Source: Bacteroidota bacterium (GTDB lineage Bacteria > Bacteroidota > Bacteroidia > B-17B0 > Aurantibacillaceae). From it: a DNA stretch of 54,389 nucleotides. The stretch lies in the NCBI GenBank assembly GCA_016194985.1, contig JACQAK010000165.1, positions 1 through 54,389 of the forward strand. Direction: 5' to 3'. The translations under genes were made by a program, and so were the position numbers. Positions 43,751-52,604 of this stretch are shown here, one piece after another; positions within the stretch are counted from its first letter, which is position 1; each line of letters starts with the position of its first letter. The notes under the pieces were generated by a model that saw only the letters and a list, made by a program, of their open reading frames with translations, searched no databases and was not told the DNA's origin.

Positions 43751-44431
43751 TTATTTTTTAGCATAGCCGTAAACCATGTATTTCATTTTATTGGGAAGTA
43801 TTTTGTTTAAAATGTATTTATCTATTTTGGAGAATGGTTTTGATAAGCCTAATCGATTTGCAAAAACCGCTGATACACCATTAAATCGAAAATCTATTAT
43901 TTGGAAGGATTTAAACATTTTCTTTAATGATGTTTCATCAAAATAGTACCATATTTTTCCCCAATCGGTAAACTTTGTTCTAAATTTTTTATGTAAGAAT
44001 GAAGCACCGGCATTTTCAGCGAATAACAATATTCCGTCTTCATTCAAATTATTGTATATATTTTCAATGGCAGTTTTAATTCGTTCTTCAGTCTGTAGTG
44101 CTCCCAATACAGATTTCATGATAATCACATCGTACTTGCCCTTTTCTTCCCAGTCTAGTAAATCTACTTTTTTATAAAAGACCTTTTTTTCAACATGGTA
44201 TTTTATATGTAGCTTTTTAGCTTCACCGGAATCATAGTAGTTATCAGAACAGGTTATCTGAAAACCATTTAATGCCATCCATAAAGATATTCCGCCTTCT
44301 CTTGCCCCGATTTCAATACAAATGGCATTGTTCTTGTCGAAATATTTAAGTTGGTTTTCCCAATAGGGAAGTATTTCACTCCATGTATCAACATCCCAAT
44401 TAATAATATCTTTTAATTCTTTTTTATTCAT
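43751..44431 (-). CDS. class I SAM-dependent methyltransferase
   Basis: The 226-residue protein has motif I as ICIEIGAREGGIS (residues about 36-48), an acidic residue after strand 2 (CSDNYY), VDLLDW and YDVIIMKSVLGAL as motif IV. This is a Rossmann methyltransferase of the size of small-molecule enzymes. The substrate is unknown. Its place inside a copper/metal operon is unusual and could point to a modified metal ligand or peptide. The next gene starts 4 bases downstream. Confidence 0.72.
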   Translation of the reverse strand: MNKKELKDIINWDVDTWSEILPYWENQLKYFDKNNAICIEIGAREGGISLWMALNGFQITCSDNYYDSGEAKKLHIKYHVEKKVFYKKVDLLDWEEKGKYDVIIMKSVLGALQTEERIKTAIENIYNNLNEDGILLFAENAGASFLHKKFRTKFTDWGKIWYYFDETSLKKMFKSFQIIDFRFNGVSAVFANRLGLSKPFSKIDKYILNKILPNKMKYMVYGYAKK

Positions 44432-44435
44432 TTGC

Positions 44436-45269
44436 TTACCAATTCAAACTATATCCTACATTTAAAATAGCCTCAAACGCTAACATCTTTTGTTTTGCCT
44501 GTCCGTTGCCTTTACCTTGAACAATAATTGCGAAATAATCAGCGTAAACGCCCTTGCCTGTTAATTCAATGGTTAGATTCTTAAATAATTCTGTTCTAAG
44601 ACCCGCTTCAATAGCTGCACAAACCCCTGAAATATGCCACCTGTTATTTACCCTATTGCCAAATAAAGTCACATCAGTTCGAGGGTAAACAAAACCAATA
44701 CCTGGTTTTACTATTAACCCAACATTATTTTTTAGATTTTTGCTTTCATATATCTTAAAGCGTTTCATATAATTAACTAACCAAAAATTTGCCCCATCGG
44801 TATGCTCAAAGTGAAAGTAATTTGGATTTAATACAGTATCCTTATCAAAGGAATTTCCAAAAGCACTGCCTTTTATTCGTCCTGTTTGCCAATCATTAAC
44901 AACATACTTGGCATGGTCATAATTTAATTCAATTCCTTGGTCATGCTTATCATTAAAATAATAACCAATCCTAAAATTAAATTGAGGAACGGTAATATTT
45001 TTTACATCTTTAATTCTGTCAAACTGTGGTCTATCAGCTGCTGTTACATTATATAAAGTAAAATCATAAACTCCTTTTTCGTTCTGCAAATTTGGATCGC
45101 CATCGTTTTTAAAATGAATAGTACTTTTGGCAAACCAATCACGGTTATAGCCCCATAGTAAATAAAAAGTACCCTTCTTTTTTTTAGGCAAAATAGTTTT
45201 ACCAATTTCTGTTTGGGAAAAACTGGTAAAACTGATTGTTATAAATAGTATTAAAATTGAACCTCTCAC
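44436..45269 (-). CDS. outer-membrane beta-barrel protein of unknown function
   Basis: The 277-residue product has a signal peptide (ending SFSQT) and amphipathic strands with aromatic girdles (FNFRIGYYFND, GIELNYDHAKYVV), and ends in YSLNW with a terminal aromatic. It is probably a small barrel. Lys-rich after the signal. It lies 4 bases before the methyltransferase gene in the operon. It may help metals cross the outer membrane; that is inference. Confidence 0.65.
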   Translation of the reverse strand: MRGSILILFITISFTSFSQTEIGKTILPKKKKGTFYLLWGYNRDWFAKSTIHFKNDGDPNLQNEKGVYDFTLYNVTAADRPQFDRIKDVKNITVPQFNFRIGYYFNDKHDQGIELNYDHAKYVVNDWQTGRIKGSAFGNSFDKDTVLNPNYFHFEHTDGANFWLVNYMKRFKIYESKNLKNNVGLIVKPGIGFVYPRTDVTLFGNRVNNRWHISGVCAAIEAGLRTELFKNLTIELTGKGVYADYFAIIVQGKGNGQAKQKMLAFEAILNVGYSLNW

Positions 45270-45287
45270 TCGTAGATTTTTTTTAAA

Positions 45288-46328
45288 TTACATTCCCTTC
45301 ATATCCTTCATGTCATCTGCTTTTGCAGAACCTGTCCCTTGTTCTACAACAATTATAAAGTCTGCTGCATGAACTTTACCCTCTGTTTGAAACTGTAACC
45401 AACCTCTATAAACTCCTGCACTTTCAAAAGTTGTGTGTAAATCCAAATTACCATTTTCAACTTCAGGATGAACGTGTAAATAATCGAAAGTTTCTGTTTT
45501 TAAAACCACCATGTGTGATTTAGCTCCTAAGTAATTTTCAAAGGTATTTGCATCTAATACTTGATTTCCTTTTTTGATAACTGCCTTAATGTGTATTGGC
45601 ATATTGGAAGCCCACTTACCACCTTCTACTTCTAAACTAACCGTATAACCGTCAACATTAACAGATAATCTTTCTTTGTTATAGGTTACATTTTTATATG
45701 GAGTACCTTTTACGGTTACAGGTATTTTTTCTAATTGATGATTTCCTGATGCTGGAGCATAATCTGCAAAGAGCATATAATCTCCCCCATTATTAAAATA
45801 CGTTTCATTATGTCCTTTATCAATTGTATATGGTTTACCTTTTTCAAGTACTTTTATTTGGTATGAACCGTCTGCTTGATATTCGGGGTGAATGTGTTCA
45901 AAGTATGATAAATCTTTTGAAACAATAATTAAGTGTAGCTTCTTCTCATGTATTACTTGCAGAGGCACGGCTTCATTTTCTTTACCTTTAATTTTTGGAG
46001 TAAATGATAGCATTCCTTCTTTTCCTGCTTCTAATTCACCTGGTGTACTACCATATTGCATAAAGTAAGTTAAGCCATTGCTTTTCCCTGCATTGTCATT
46101 ATGTTCTAATGCCATTCCACATTTAGGACATTTATCGCCTTCCTTTCCTATTACTTCGGGATGCATTGGGCAAGCAAACGTATGTTCTCCACTATGTGCT
46201 GTGCTATCTGAATGTTCTTGATGTTCTGCTTCAGTTACTTCTTTTTTTGATTCGTTTCCGCACGATGTTAAAAATAATGTAATGGTTAAACTTGATGCAA
46301 TTAATACTGTATTTAAGATAGATTTCAT
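45288..46328 (-). CDS. lipoprotein with heavy-metal-binding CPMHP/CPKCGM domain
   Basis: The 346-residue product has a lipoprotein signal (TLFLTSC), a His-rich segment (HQEHSDSTAHSGEH), then FACPMHPEV...CPKCGMALEHN (about residues 50-77), the heavy-metal-binding domain found in CusB-type adaptors and copper ATPases. The remainder is two beta domains with HIHPEY and HVHPEV motifs. It is probably a periplasmic copper receiver that delivers to the RND system. Neighbours are metal genes on both sides. Confidence 0.85.
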   Translation of the reverse strand: MKSILNTVLIASSLTITLFLTSCGNESKKEVTEAEHQEHSDSTAHSGEHTFACPMHPEVIGKEGDKCPKCGMALEHNDNAGKSNGLTYFMQYGSTPGELEAGKEGMLSFTPKIKGKENEAVPLQVIHEKKLHLIIVSKDLSYFEHIHPEYQADGSYQIKVLEKGKPYTIDKGHNETYFNNGGDYMLFADYAPASGNHQLEKIPVTVKGTPYKNVTYNKERLSVNVDGYTVSLEVEGGKWASNMPIHIKAVIKKGNQVLDANTFENYLGAKSHMVVLKTETFDYLHVHPEVENGNLDLHTTFESAGVYRGWLQFQTEGKVHAADFIIVVEQGTGSAKADDMKDMKGM

Positions 46329-46346
46329 ATTGTATTTGTTATTTAA

Positions 46347-46724
46347 TTATTGCTGTGATAAGAGCATTTCTATTTCTTTTTCAATAGATGATGCGTAAGT
46401 TATTTTTTCGGTAATTCTAAAATGTTCTTTTTCATTTTTACTAAAAATGATTGTAGGAGTTTTTTCTATTGTTTTCGCATTTATTGTAGTGGGCAAATTT
46501 TTTAAATCAATTTCATAAATGGCACAATGAGGCACTTCGCATAGATGTAGCGTTTTAAATAATTTGGGGATTAAAAACTGTACGTCTTTACAATTTACAT
46601 CGATTACTATTTCGATTATATAGTTTTTTAAACTACTATTAATCTTTAATAATGTATCAGGCAATGGATTGTACGTTTCAAACCCAGTTTTAAACCATTC
46701 CAAATTATTTAACTCGCTATTCAT
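46347..46724 (-). CDS. thioredoxin-fold-like small protein without CxxC
   Basis: The 125-residue product has strand-helix alternation (IIEIVIDVNCKDVQFLIPKLFKTL, IYEIDLKNLP, and a TPTIIF strand with the Pro placed like the thioredoxin cis-Pro). Only single Cys remain (about C40, C57, C62). It may bind metal through these Cys or be a partner protein. There is no signal peptide, so it is cytosolic. Family uncertain. Confidence 0.5.
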   Translation of the reverse strand: MNSELNNLEWFKTGFETYNPLPDTLLKINSSLKNYIIEIVIDVNCKDVQFLIPKLFKTLHLCEVPHCAIYEIDLKNLPTTINAKTIEKTPTIIFSKNEKEHFRITEKITYASSIEKEIEMLLSQQ

Positions 46725-46745
46725 CTATCTTTTGATATCAACTTA

Positions 46746-47282
46746 TTAGTGATGATGATCATCGCCCTCTTTGTGGTCGTGTCCTTTCTTTTCCGTTTTT
46801 TTCTCAATTAATTCCATCCCACATTTTGGGCATTTGCCTGGCTTGTCGAAAGTGCCACCACACATACTACAAGTGTATGTTTTTGCTTGATTGTTTTTAA
46901 ACTTTGCTGTTGCAATTTTATCGCCAACTTTAAAAGTAACTATCGCATTGGTGTAAGTAGTAGCCTTAGCATCATCCGTCATAAAACCATCATCACCCAT
47001 TGCCGTTAACTGAACTGTTTTTGTTGTGCCATCAGCAAATTGCAATACTACGCTACCTGTTACTCCTTTATTAGCCATTGATTTAGCCTTGCCATCCAGT
47101 AAATAGAAATTGGCTTTACCATCCTTAACAGAAGCTTCGATGTGATATGCTCCTGCTTCCTCAACCTTTCCACCATGTGGTGCTTTGCTATTATCATGGT
47201 CTTGTGCATAAGCTGCTGTTGAACTTGCTACACCAATTGCAATTGATAAAATTGCTGTTTTCATTTTTTTTATTGTTTTCAT
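46746..47282 (-). CDS. periplasmic protein with C-terminal heavy-metal-binding zinc-ribbon-like domain
   Basis: The 178-residue product has a signal peptide (AYAQ), a PHGGKVEEAGAYHIE motif (shared with the gene at 52152), a beta domain, then YTCSMCGG...CPKCGMELIEK (residues about 135-160) and a His/Asp-rich tail ending HHH. It binds metal in the periplasm. An ATG at 47264 is an alternative start. It lies 43 bases after the adaptor gene. Confidence 0.8.
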   Translation of the reverse strand: MKTIKKMKTAILSIAIGVASSTAAYAQDHDNSKAPHGGKVEEAGAYHIEASVKDGKANFYLLDGKAKSMANKGVTGSVVLQFADGTTKTVQLTAMGDDGFMTDDAKATTYTNAIVTFKVGDKIATAKFKNNQAKTYTCSMCGGTFDKPGKCPKCGMELIEKKTEKKGHDHKEGDDHHH

Positions 47283-47325
47283 TTTTTTTATTTTTATGGT
47301 TTATACTATTTGTTGATTTATTATT

Positions 47326-49005
47326 TTATTGATTTAGAAACATCATTTTTAATTGATAAGCTCCGTTTGTTACAATTCGTTCTCCTTCTTCAAGCCCTTT
47401 GTTTATTACGGTATAAGTGCCATTGTTTTCACCAAGCGAAACATATACTAAGCTGTACTGTTCAGCAAAATCTTTAATAAAAATGATAGATTTTCCATTG
47501 AGTTCGCTAATGGCACTATTGGGTACGGCTATTTGTTTTTTAGATTGTGAAGCAAAAACAGAAATATTTACAAATTCCCCTATTTTAAATTCGCCATCTT
47601 TATTTTCCATTTCAAACAATACACGCTGTGATTGGTTCGTAGGGTTAATATTTTGCGCTAATGCTAATAATTTGACTTCGGCTGTTTTATGGTTATCGTT
47701 GGTACATTCAACTGTATATCTAACACCAGTATTAACTTTTTCAGCATCTTTATCAAAAACTTGTGCCTCTACATATACTTTTGAAAGATTTGTAATGGTA
47801 AAAATTGTTTCATTATTATTAATTGTAGAGCCAATACTAAACGTAAAGTTGCCTATAATACCGTCAATAGGCGATTTTAAAACAATTGTCTTGCCTCCTG
47901 TTGAATTAAATAGCTTTTTATTTTCTGATGCTTTTTGATAACGTGCTTCTGCTTCTGATAGTTCCTTTTTAGAAGCTATATCTTGAATTGTTTTTAGACG
48001 CTCGTATTCTTTTTTAGCTGCTTCGTATTCAGCATCTACATTATTTTTCTCTGCTAATAAATTTACTTGCGAAGCGGCATCAATATTTTGTTCAATAACC
48101 GCTAATTGTTGACCTTGTTTAACTTGTTGTCCAACATTAACACTTAATGATACGATTTTGCCATTTTGTGGGGCGGTAACAATAGCTTGACCGCTTGATG
48201 AAGGTATAATTGTACCAAATAGTTTTGTAGTTTCTGTAAAATCCCCAATTTCTATTTGCTGTGTATATATATTAAACAAAAATTGAGTTTCTTTTAAGAC
48301 CTCAAGTGAATTAGAAGTATTATTTCCTCCTGATTTGCTTCCGCCTCCGTGGTCTTCTCCTCCATGTGCTTGCAGTTGTTGGGTTGGTAATGGCGTTGTT
48401 CCAAACAATACTAACAGTATTAAGAATGTAGCATTGACTTGTTTGTTTTTTAGTTTTGTGAAAATGAACATTAAAAGTAATGCTCCTAAAAAACCTATAC
48501 TTACTAATACCCAGCCTTTGTCAAAAAAGGATTCTTTTGCAGTAAGGTCTGCTTCTGTTACTGGCAGCTCTTTTCCTACTTCTATATCTGTTATTGAAAT
48601 TAAATCGGGACCTAACGAAGAGTTTATGTTTACGGTTAATGAGTAATTTTTTTTATCGGGAAAGTTCCCATGTATTTCATAAATACCATTATCAATTTGT
48701 TTAACTTCAAATTTTAACTTGTCATTTTCAGGAGATGTAATAGTAATAGTTGCATTATCAACTGGTTTATTGCTTTCAAAATCACTTACAAACAACTTAA
48801 AATGTGTGTCTTCATTTGGCTTTATTGGTTCATATTTTATAAGCAATTCATATACATCCGATAAAGCGGTTGTCGTAAAATAATTTTTTGGAGTTGCACT
48901 CACTTTTGGTTTAGAATCACCGTGGTCTTCGCCACCATGAGCCACTACCAATGTACTGCTGAATAGCAGGCTTAAAGAGAGTAAGAATTTAGTTATATTT
49001 TTCAT
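47326..49005 (-). CDS. RND adaptor with extra N-terminal beta and membrane domain
   Basis: The 559-residue product has a signal peptide, AHGGEDHG, a FixH/CopC-like beta domain (residues 45-145), a transmembrane helix (about 167-185) and then a second hydrophobic helix ending in another AHGGEDHG. From about 240 it is a standard membrane fusion protein: lipoyl halves (IVTAPQNGKIVSLSVNVGQQVKQ, LKSPIDGIIG) and helical hairpin (290-350). The duplicated AHGGEDHG suggests that two secreted proteins were fused. Its ATG overlaps the outer-membrane factor's stop by 4 bases. Confidence 0.88.
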   Translation of the reverse strand: MKNITKFLLSLSLLFSSTLVVAHGGEDHGDSKPKVSATPKNYFTTTALSDVYELLIKYEPIKPNEDTHFKLFVSDFESNKPVDNATITITSPENDKLKFEVKQIDNGIYEIHGNFPDKKNYSLTVNINSSLGPDLISITDIEVGKELPVTEADLTAKESFFDKGWVLVSIGFLGALLLMFIFTKLKNKQVNATFLILLVLFGTTPLPTQQLQAHGGEDHGGGSKSGGNNTSNSLEVLKETQFLFNIYTQQIEIGDFTETTKLFGTIIPSSSGQAIVTAPQNGKIVSLSVNVGQQVKQGQQLAVIEQNIDAASQVNLLAEKNNVDAEYEAAKKEYERLKTIQDIASKKELSEAEARYQKASENKKLFNSTGGKTIVLKSPIDGIIGNFTFSIGSTINNNETIFTITNLSKVYVEAQVFDKDAEKVNTGVRYTVECTNDNHKTAEVKLLALAQNINPTNQSQRVLFEMENKDGEFKIGEFVNISVFASQSKKQIAVPNSAISELNGKSIIFIKDFAEQYSLVYVSLGENNGTYTVINKGLEEGERIVTNGAYQLKMMFLNQ

Positions 49006-50192
49006 AAACTTCCTGTTAAATAATTAATATTGATAACTGATTGATTGTAATTTTTTAAACTTTCTGCATATTTTAATTTTATTGAATAGGCATCGTTTAT
49101 TGTTCTTAAAAAGCTTATATAATCAACTGTATGCCCCCCTTCAAAAAAGCGTTTTGAAGTTGTGATAATGTCATCTGTTTGTTTTAATCCTATTGTTTCG
49201 TAATAGGTTAAGGATTGGTAATATTTTAGATAGTCGCCTTGAGCTTTTTGCATTTCAATAGATATTGCCTGCTGTTGGGCTATGGCTTTCTGTTCCGCCA
49301 CCTTAAAACCAGTTTTAGCGGCATTTATGCTTCCTGTATATTGCCAAAACCAAAGCGGAATGTTTATGCCGGCTCTAATTCTCAAATCTCTGGGCGTATT
49401 CTTAGCTCCTTGATTCAAATATCCTAATGTGAAGCCGGGTAAAAACTTATTACGTTCTAATGAAAGGCTTTTTTTACTAATAATTTGTTGCTGTTTAGCA
49501 TAGAGTAAGGAGGGATTATTTTGAATGACGGATGTATCATTTTGAATCAGTAATACATTAGTGGTCGATTGTGTTTTTTGTAAACTTGTTGTTGATATTG
49601 GTTCTTTAAGCTTTGTGTAAGTTTGTAGTTGTGATTGCGAAACTTGCAAATCTGTTTGTGCTTGTATAAACTGGTTATGAATTTCTCCATACTGTGCATC
49701 AGTAAAGGTTTTTTCTAAATAATCTATTTGCCCTGCATCATATTGACGTTGAGCCGACTTTTGTATCTGATTGTAAATACTATCTTGAATTTTATAGTAA
49801 CTATAAATAAGTTCAAAATATTGAGAGGATAAATACAATGATTTTATTTGATACTTAATATCATTCTCTGTAATTGTTTTCCCCACCTGCGATAACACCG
49901 TCTGTTGTTTTAATAACTGGTGTTGTTTTGCATAAACTGTAGGAAAATTAAACGATTGTAACACTCCAACCGTTTGAAATTCTCCCGATGGACTTTCCAT
50001 CATAATCTCAGGATTGCTAATGTTATAAGCTGTTTTTTGCATTTGTTTACTTTGTGTTACAGCTAACGATGAAGCATTAATCCACGCACTATTTTTTAAT
50101 GCAAGGCTCAATGCCTCATCTTCCGTTAGCTGTTTTTGTGCCAAACTAAGCAAGGGAACTATGAAAAACGGGATAATTAATTTAAGTTTCAT
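49002..50192 (-). CDS. TolC-family outer-membrane factor
   Basis: The 396-residue product has a signal peptide (SLAQ) and TolC-like repeats of long helices and short strands (LSLALKNSAWINASSLAVTQ, YLNQGAKN). It is the channel of the second tripartite pump and the first gene of the operon, upstream of the adaptor (4-base overlap). The pump itself comes about 8 kb later. The promoter should lie in the AT-rich 50193-50450 gap. Confidence 0.88.
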   Translation of the reverse strand: MKLKLIIPFFIVPLLSLAQKQLTEDEALSLALKNSAWINASSLAVTQSKQMQKTAYNISNPEIMMESPSGEFQTVGVLQSFNFPTVYAKQHQLLKQQTVLSQVGKTITENDIKYQIKSLYLSSQYFELIYSYYKIQDSIYNQIQKSAQRQYDAGQIDYLEKTFTDAQYGEIHNQFIQAQTDLQVSQSQLQTYTKLKEPISTTSLQKTQSTTNVLLIQNDTSVIQNNPSLLYAKQQQIISKKSLSLERNKFLPGFTLGYLNQGAKNTPRDLRIRAGINIPLWFWQYTGSINAAKTGFKVAEQKAIAQQQAISIEMQKAQGDYLKYYQSLTYYETIGLKQTDDIITTSKRFFEGGHTVDYISFLRTINDAYSIKLKYAESLKNYNQSVININYLTGSL

Positions 50193-50450
50193 TTAATTAA
50201 TTTGTTATTATTTTTAATTACTAAATGATCTATTTTGGCTCGATAGAATATTATGGTCTTTAGACAAATCCAATAAGAAATATGTAATTGATTTTTTTAG
50301 TGCTTTTCCTTTATAAACTATTTTAAGACACAGGAAAAAAGGCTAGACTAATATAAAAAATAGAGGGGCAGGATTCACCCCAAAGTAGAATTCAAGTACA
50401 AACAAACACCATAATTAAATTATAGCAAAGCTGACTTGAATAAAAATGAA
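50193..50450. other. intergenic region before the copper/metal operon
   Basis: 258 very AT-rich bases. No open frame is worth reporting and I see no strong hairpin. It must contain the promoter of the outer-membrane-factor operon (minus strand); no element is clear enough to mark. Confidence 0.35.
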
Positions 50451-50837
50451 TCAGATTATTAATACCTGATGCTTCAGGTACAACGGATTGCCATATAAGA
50501 CAGGAGGAGAGTGATAATGTAATTTCAAATAAGAAATACTTTCGCTCGGAATAGTAAACGATTGTGTTGAAGTGAGGACAGCTACAATTTTAAAATAATT
50601 CAAATTTAGATTGACATTTTCACTCAAATTGTGATTATCTTTTACTTTAATAAAAGTTGTTTTTTCATTACAGCAACCTTTACTTTTCTTTTTAGTGCCA
50701 CAGCAACCGTCTTCATTTACAGGATGAAAGAATGAAAATTCTTTGAGCTTACCACCACAATAATGTAGATTAACCATTACTCCTGATGCAACACCAAAGT
50801 AAAAAATAGTTAATAATATTATTGTGACTTTTTTCAT
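50451..50837 (-). CDS. HYC_CC_PP-type secreted metal-associated protein
   Basis: The 128-residue product has a signal peptide (residues 1-19), then LHYCGGKLKEFS, a Cys cluster GCCGTKKKSKGCC and HYHSPPVLYG near the end. The three motifs HYC, CC and PP are those of a Bacteroidota family usually found beside metal efflux genes. It probably binds a soft metal in the periplasm. It is encoded after the nuclease-like gene on the same strand. Confidence 0.78.
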   Translation of the reverse strand: MKKVTIILLTIFYFGVASGVMVNLHYCGGKLKEFSFFHPVNEDGCCGTKKKSKGCCNEKTTFIKVKDNHNLSENVNLNLNYFKIVAVLTSTQSFTIPSESISYLKLHYHSPPVLYGNPLYLKHQVLII

Positions 50838-50903
50838 AGAACAAATCTAATTAAATTAATGATAACTGTTATGATACTTTTGCTTTTATTAACAATCGAT
50901 AAG

Positions 50904-52151
50904 TTAAACATTTTTTGCTATTTTTTCCATTACTAAATGATTTTCGCCAAACTTGCAAAGTGCATCACAGTCTTTGCGTAAATCAGAAAAGAGTATGTAC
51001 TTAATTTTTGTTTTTATTCCTTTAATTGCAGGACGACATAATTGCATACACACATCTTTTTCTCTTTTATCAGGTACTACCAAATAAAATATTTCATCTC
51101 CATCTGCAATAGAGTATGATAAATCTGTTAGCCTTAAAATACCCGAATAAATACTGGTTGATTTCTCCACTTCAAAAGCCGCTATTACATTGTTTGTGCC
51201 TTTTTCATACCATAGCACATCTATTAACTTAATAGTAGAGGCGGTATCTGTATCGGTTTGCATTTCAGGAAACTTTGCCAAACATAAAAATGAAAAATTG
51301 CTGCCGTTATATGATTTTGATTTATCGTTAGATGCTGCAATTACATCATAGCCCAAAGCATTACCAATTTTTAGTAAATGATATTGCATTTCAGTATGCA
51401 GGTTTTCATCTTCTTTTTCAGCTTTTACTTCGCTATGGCGTTTTTCCATTAGCTTTTCTAATTTGTTTCGCTCTTCCTGCGATAAATATTCATCTCCTCC
51501 TAATACCAATTTTTGTGAACCCACTTCAAAAAGTAGCCCTGCTATTGCACCTAAATCATTTGATAAATCTGTTTTATATTTGGTATTTGTTTCAATTAAT
51601 ACTTCCCTTATTTTTAGATATTCACTCCACGAACCCAACTTTTTCTTGTCCTTATAAATGGTGTTAAATCCATTAATAATTGCGGTGTTAAATGGTGGCA
51701 TTATTGTAGGATGTAAAAAATATAATATACTTGCCACAGCCGGACCAAGTCCCTTAATTTTTAATTCATCCAGTTTTAATATTTCTCTAATGATTTGTTC
51801 TTCTGTTTTAGCATTTAAACAATTCTCTAAAAATTGACCGAACGAATTTTTATTTTCTTGATTTTCATATATATCAGGGATACGTAATTTAGGTTTCCAA
51901 TAAAACGGATGTGCTACGCCCACAAACACTTGCTTTTGCTCAGATATACAGGATAATACAAATTCAAGTGATGAGCCTTTAAAATCGTTAGGAAATGTTT
52001 TATTTTTAATATCTTCAACAACCTGCAATACACCACGTCTGATAGATCGGAATGCCTTTAGGCGCTCTTCGTTATTAATAAACCAAGTATTGTACACCGA
52101 TTCTTTATCGGTTTTATATTGATTAATGATATGTGAAAAATTATCGCTCAT
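50904..52151 (-). CDS. HhH and PD-(D/E)XK nuclease-like protein
   Basis: The 415-residue product has residues 1-125 helical, LDELKIKGLGPAVASILYFLHP (128-148) as a helix-hairpin-helix/DNA-glycosylase-like motif, and a C-terminal nuclease fold (250-390). Candidate catalytic residues are E254, D311 (IDVLW) and E327/E329/K330 (FEVEKS). The FEVE-x-S-TSIYSG motif marks a family of restriction-endonuclease-like domains. It probably cuts or binds DNA and could be an orphan restriction or defence gene. Its start abuts the stop of the His-rich gene with no gap. Confidence 0.7.
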   Translation of the reverse strand: MSDNFSHIINQYKTDKESVYNTWFINNEERLKAFRSIRRGVLQVVEDIKNKTFPNDFKGSSLEFVLSCISEQKQVFVGVAHPFYWKPKLRIPDIYENQENKNSFGQFLENCLNAKTEEQIIREILKLDELKIKGLGPAVASILYFLHPTIMPPFNTAIINGFNTIYKDKKKLGSWSEYLKIREVLIETNTKYKTDLSNDLGAIAGLLFEVGSQKLVLGGDEYLSQEERNKLEKLMEKRHSEVKAEKEDENLHTEMQYHLLKIGNALGYDVIAASNDKSKSYNGSNFSFLCLAKFPEMQTDTDTASTIKLIDVLWYEKGTNNVIAAFEVEKSTSIYSGILRLTDLSYSIADGDEIFYLVVPDKREKDVCMQLCRPAIKGIKTKIKYILFSDLRKDCDALCKFGENHLVMEKIAKNV

Positions 52152-52589
52152 TTATTTCATTCCTTTATAATTGTATGTGCAACTGTATTCTTTTTCTTTA
52201 ATTGAAATTTTTATGATTGCATTAAATCCATTAACAACATCTTTTATATCACAAAACAATTTATCAGAGTTGTTATTAATTAATTCATAATTTTCTTCCG
52301 TACCATTCTTATATTTTAAACTTATAATGCCCTTAAAGTTTTTACTGTCAATGGATTTTAGATTAGATTTTAGAACATAGACACTCATTTTTTCAGTTGA
52401 TGCAGCCACATCAAATACAATCTCCAAATGATATTTGCCCAAGTCTTTTATTTCTCCACCATGCGGTGGTTCTGTTTTATGGCTATGCTCTGAGCCAGCA
52501 TTATGGTCGTGGCTTGAATGGTCGTGTTGTGCATTTGCTGTATTAAATGCAAAAAGCAATAAAATTGATATTCTTAGTACAAGTTTCAT
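52152..52589 (-). CDS. small periplasmic His-rich protein with PHGG motif
   Basis: The 145-residue product has a signal peptide (NAQ), an HDHSSHDHN...EHSHK segment, then PPHGGEIKDLGKYHLE, the same motif and order as in the 178-residue gene at 46746 but without the CPKCGM domain. It appears to be a shortened paralogue and probably binds copper. It lies between the CotH-like gene and the nuclease gene. Confidence 0.7.
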   Translation of the reverse strand: MKLVLRISILLLFAFNTANAQHDHSSHDHNAGSEHSHKTEPPHGGEIKDLGKYHLEIVFDVAASTEKMSVYVLKSNLKSIDSKNFKGIISLKYKNGTEENYELINNNSDKLFCDIKDVVNGFNAIIKISIKEKEYSCTYNYKGMK

Positions 52590-52604
52590 TTTCTTTAATT
52601 TGTG

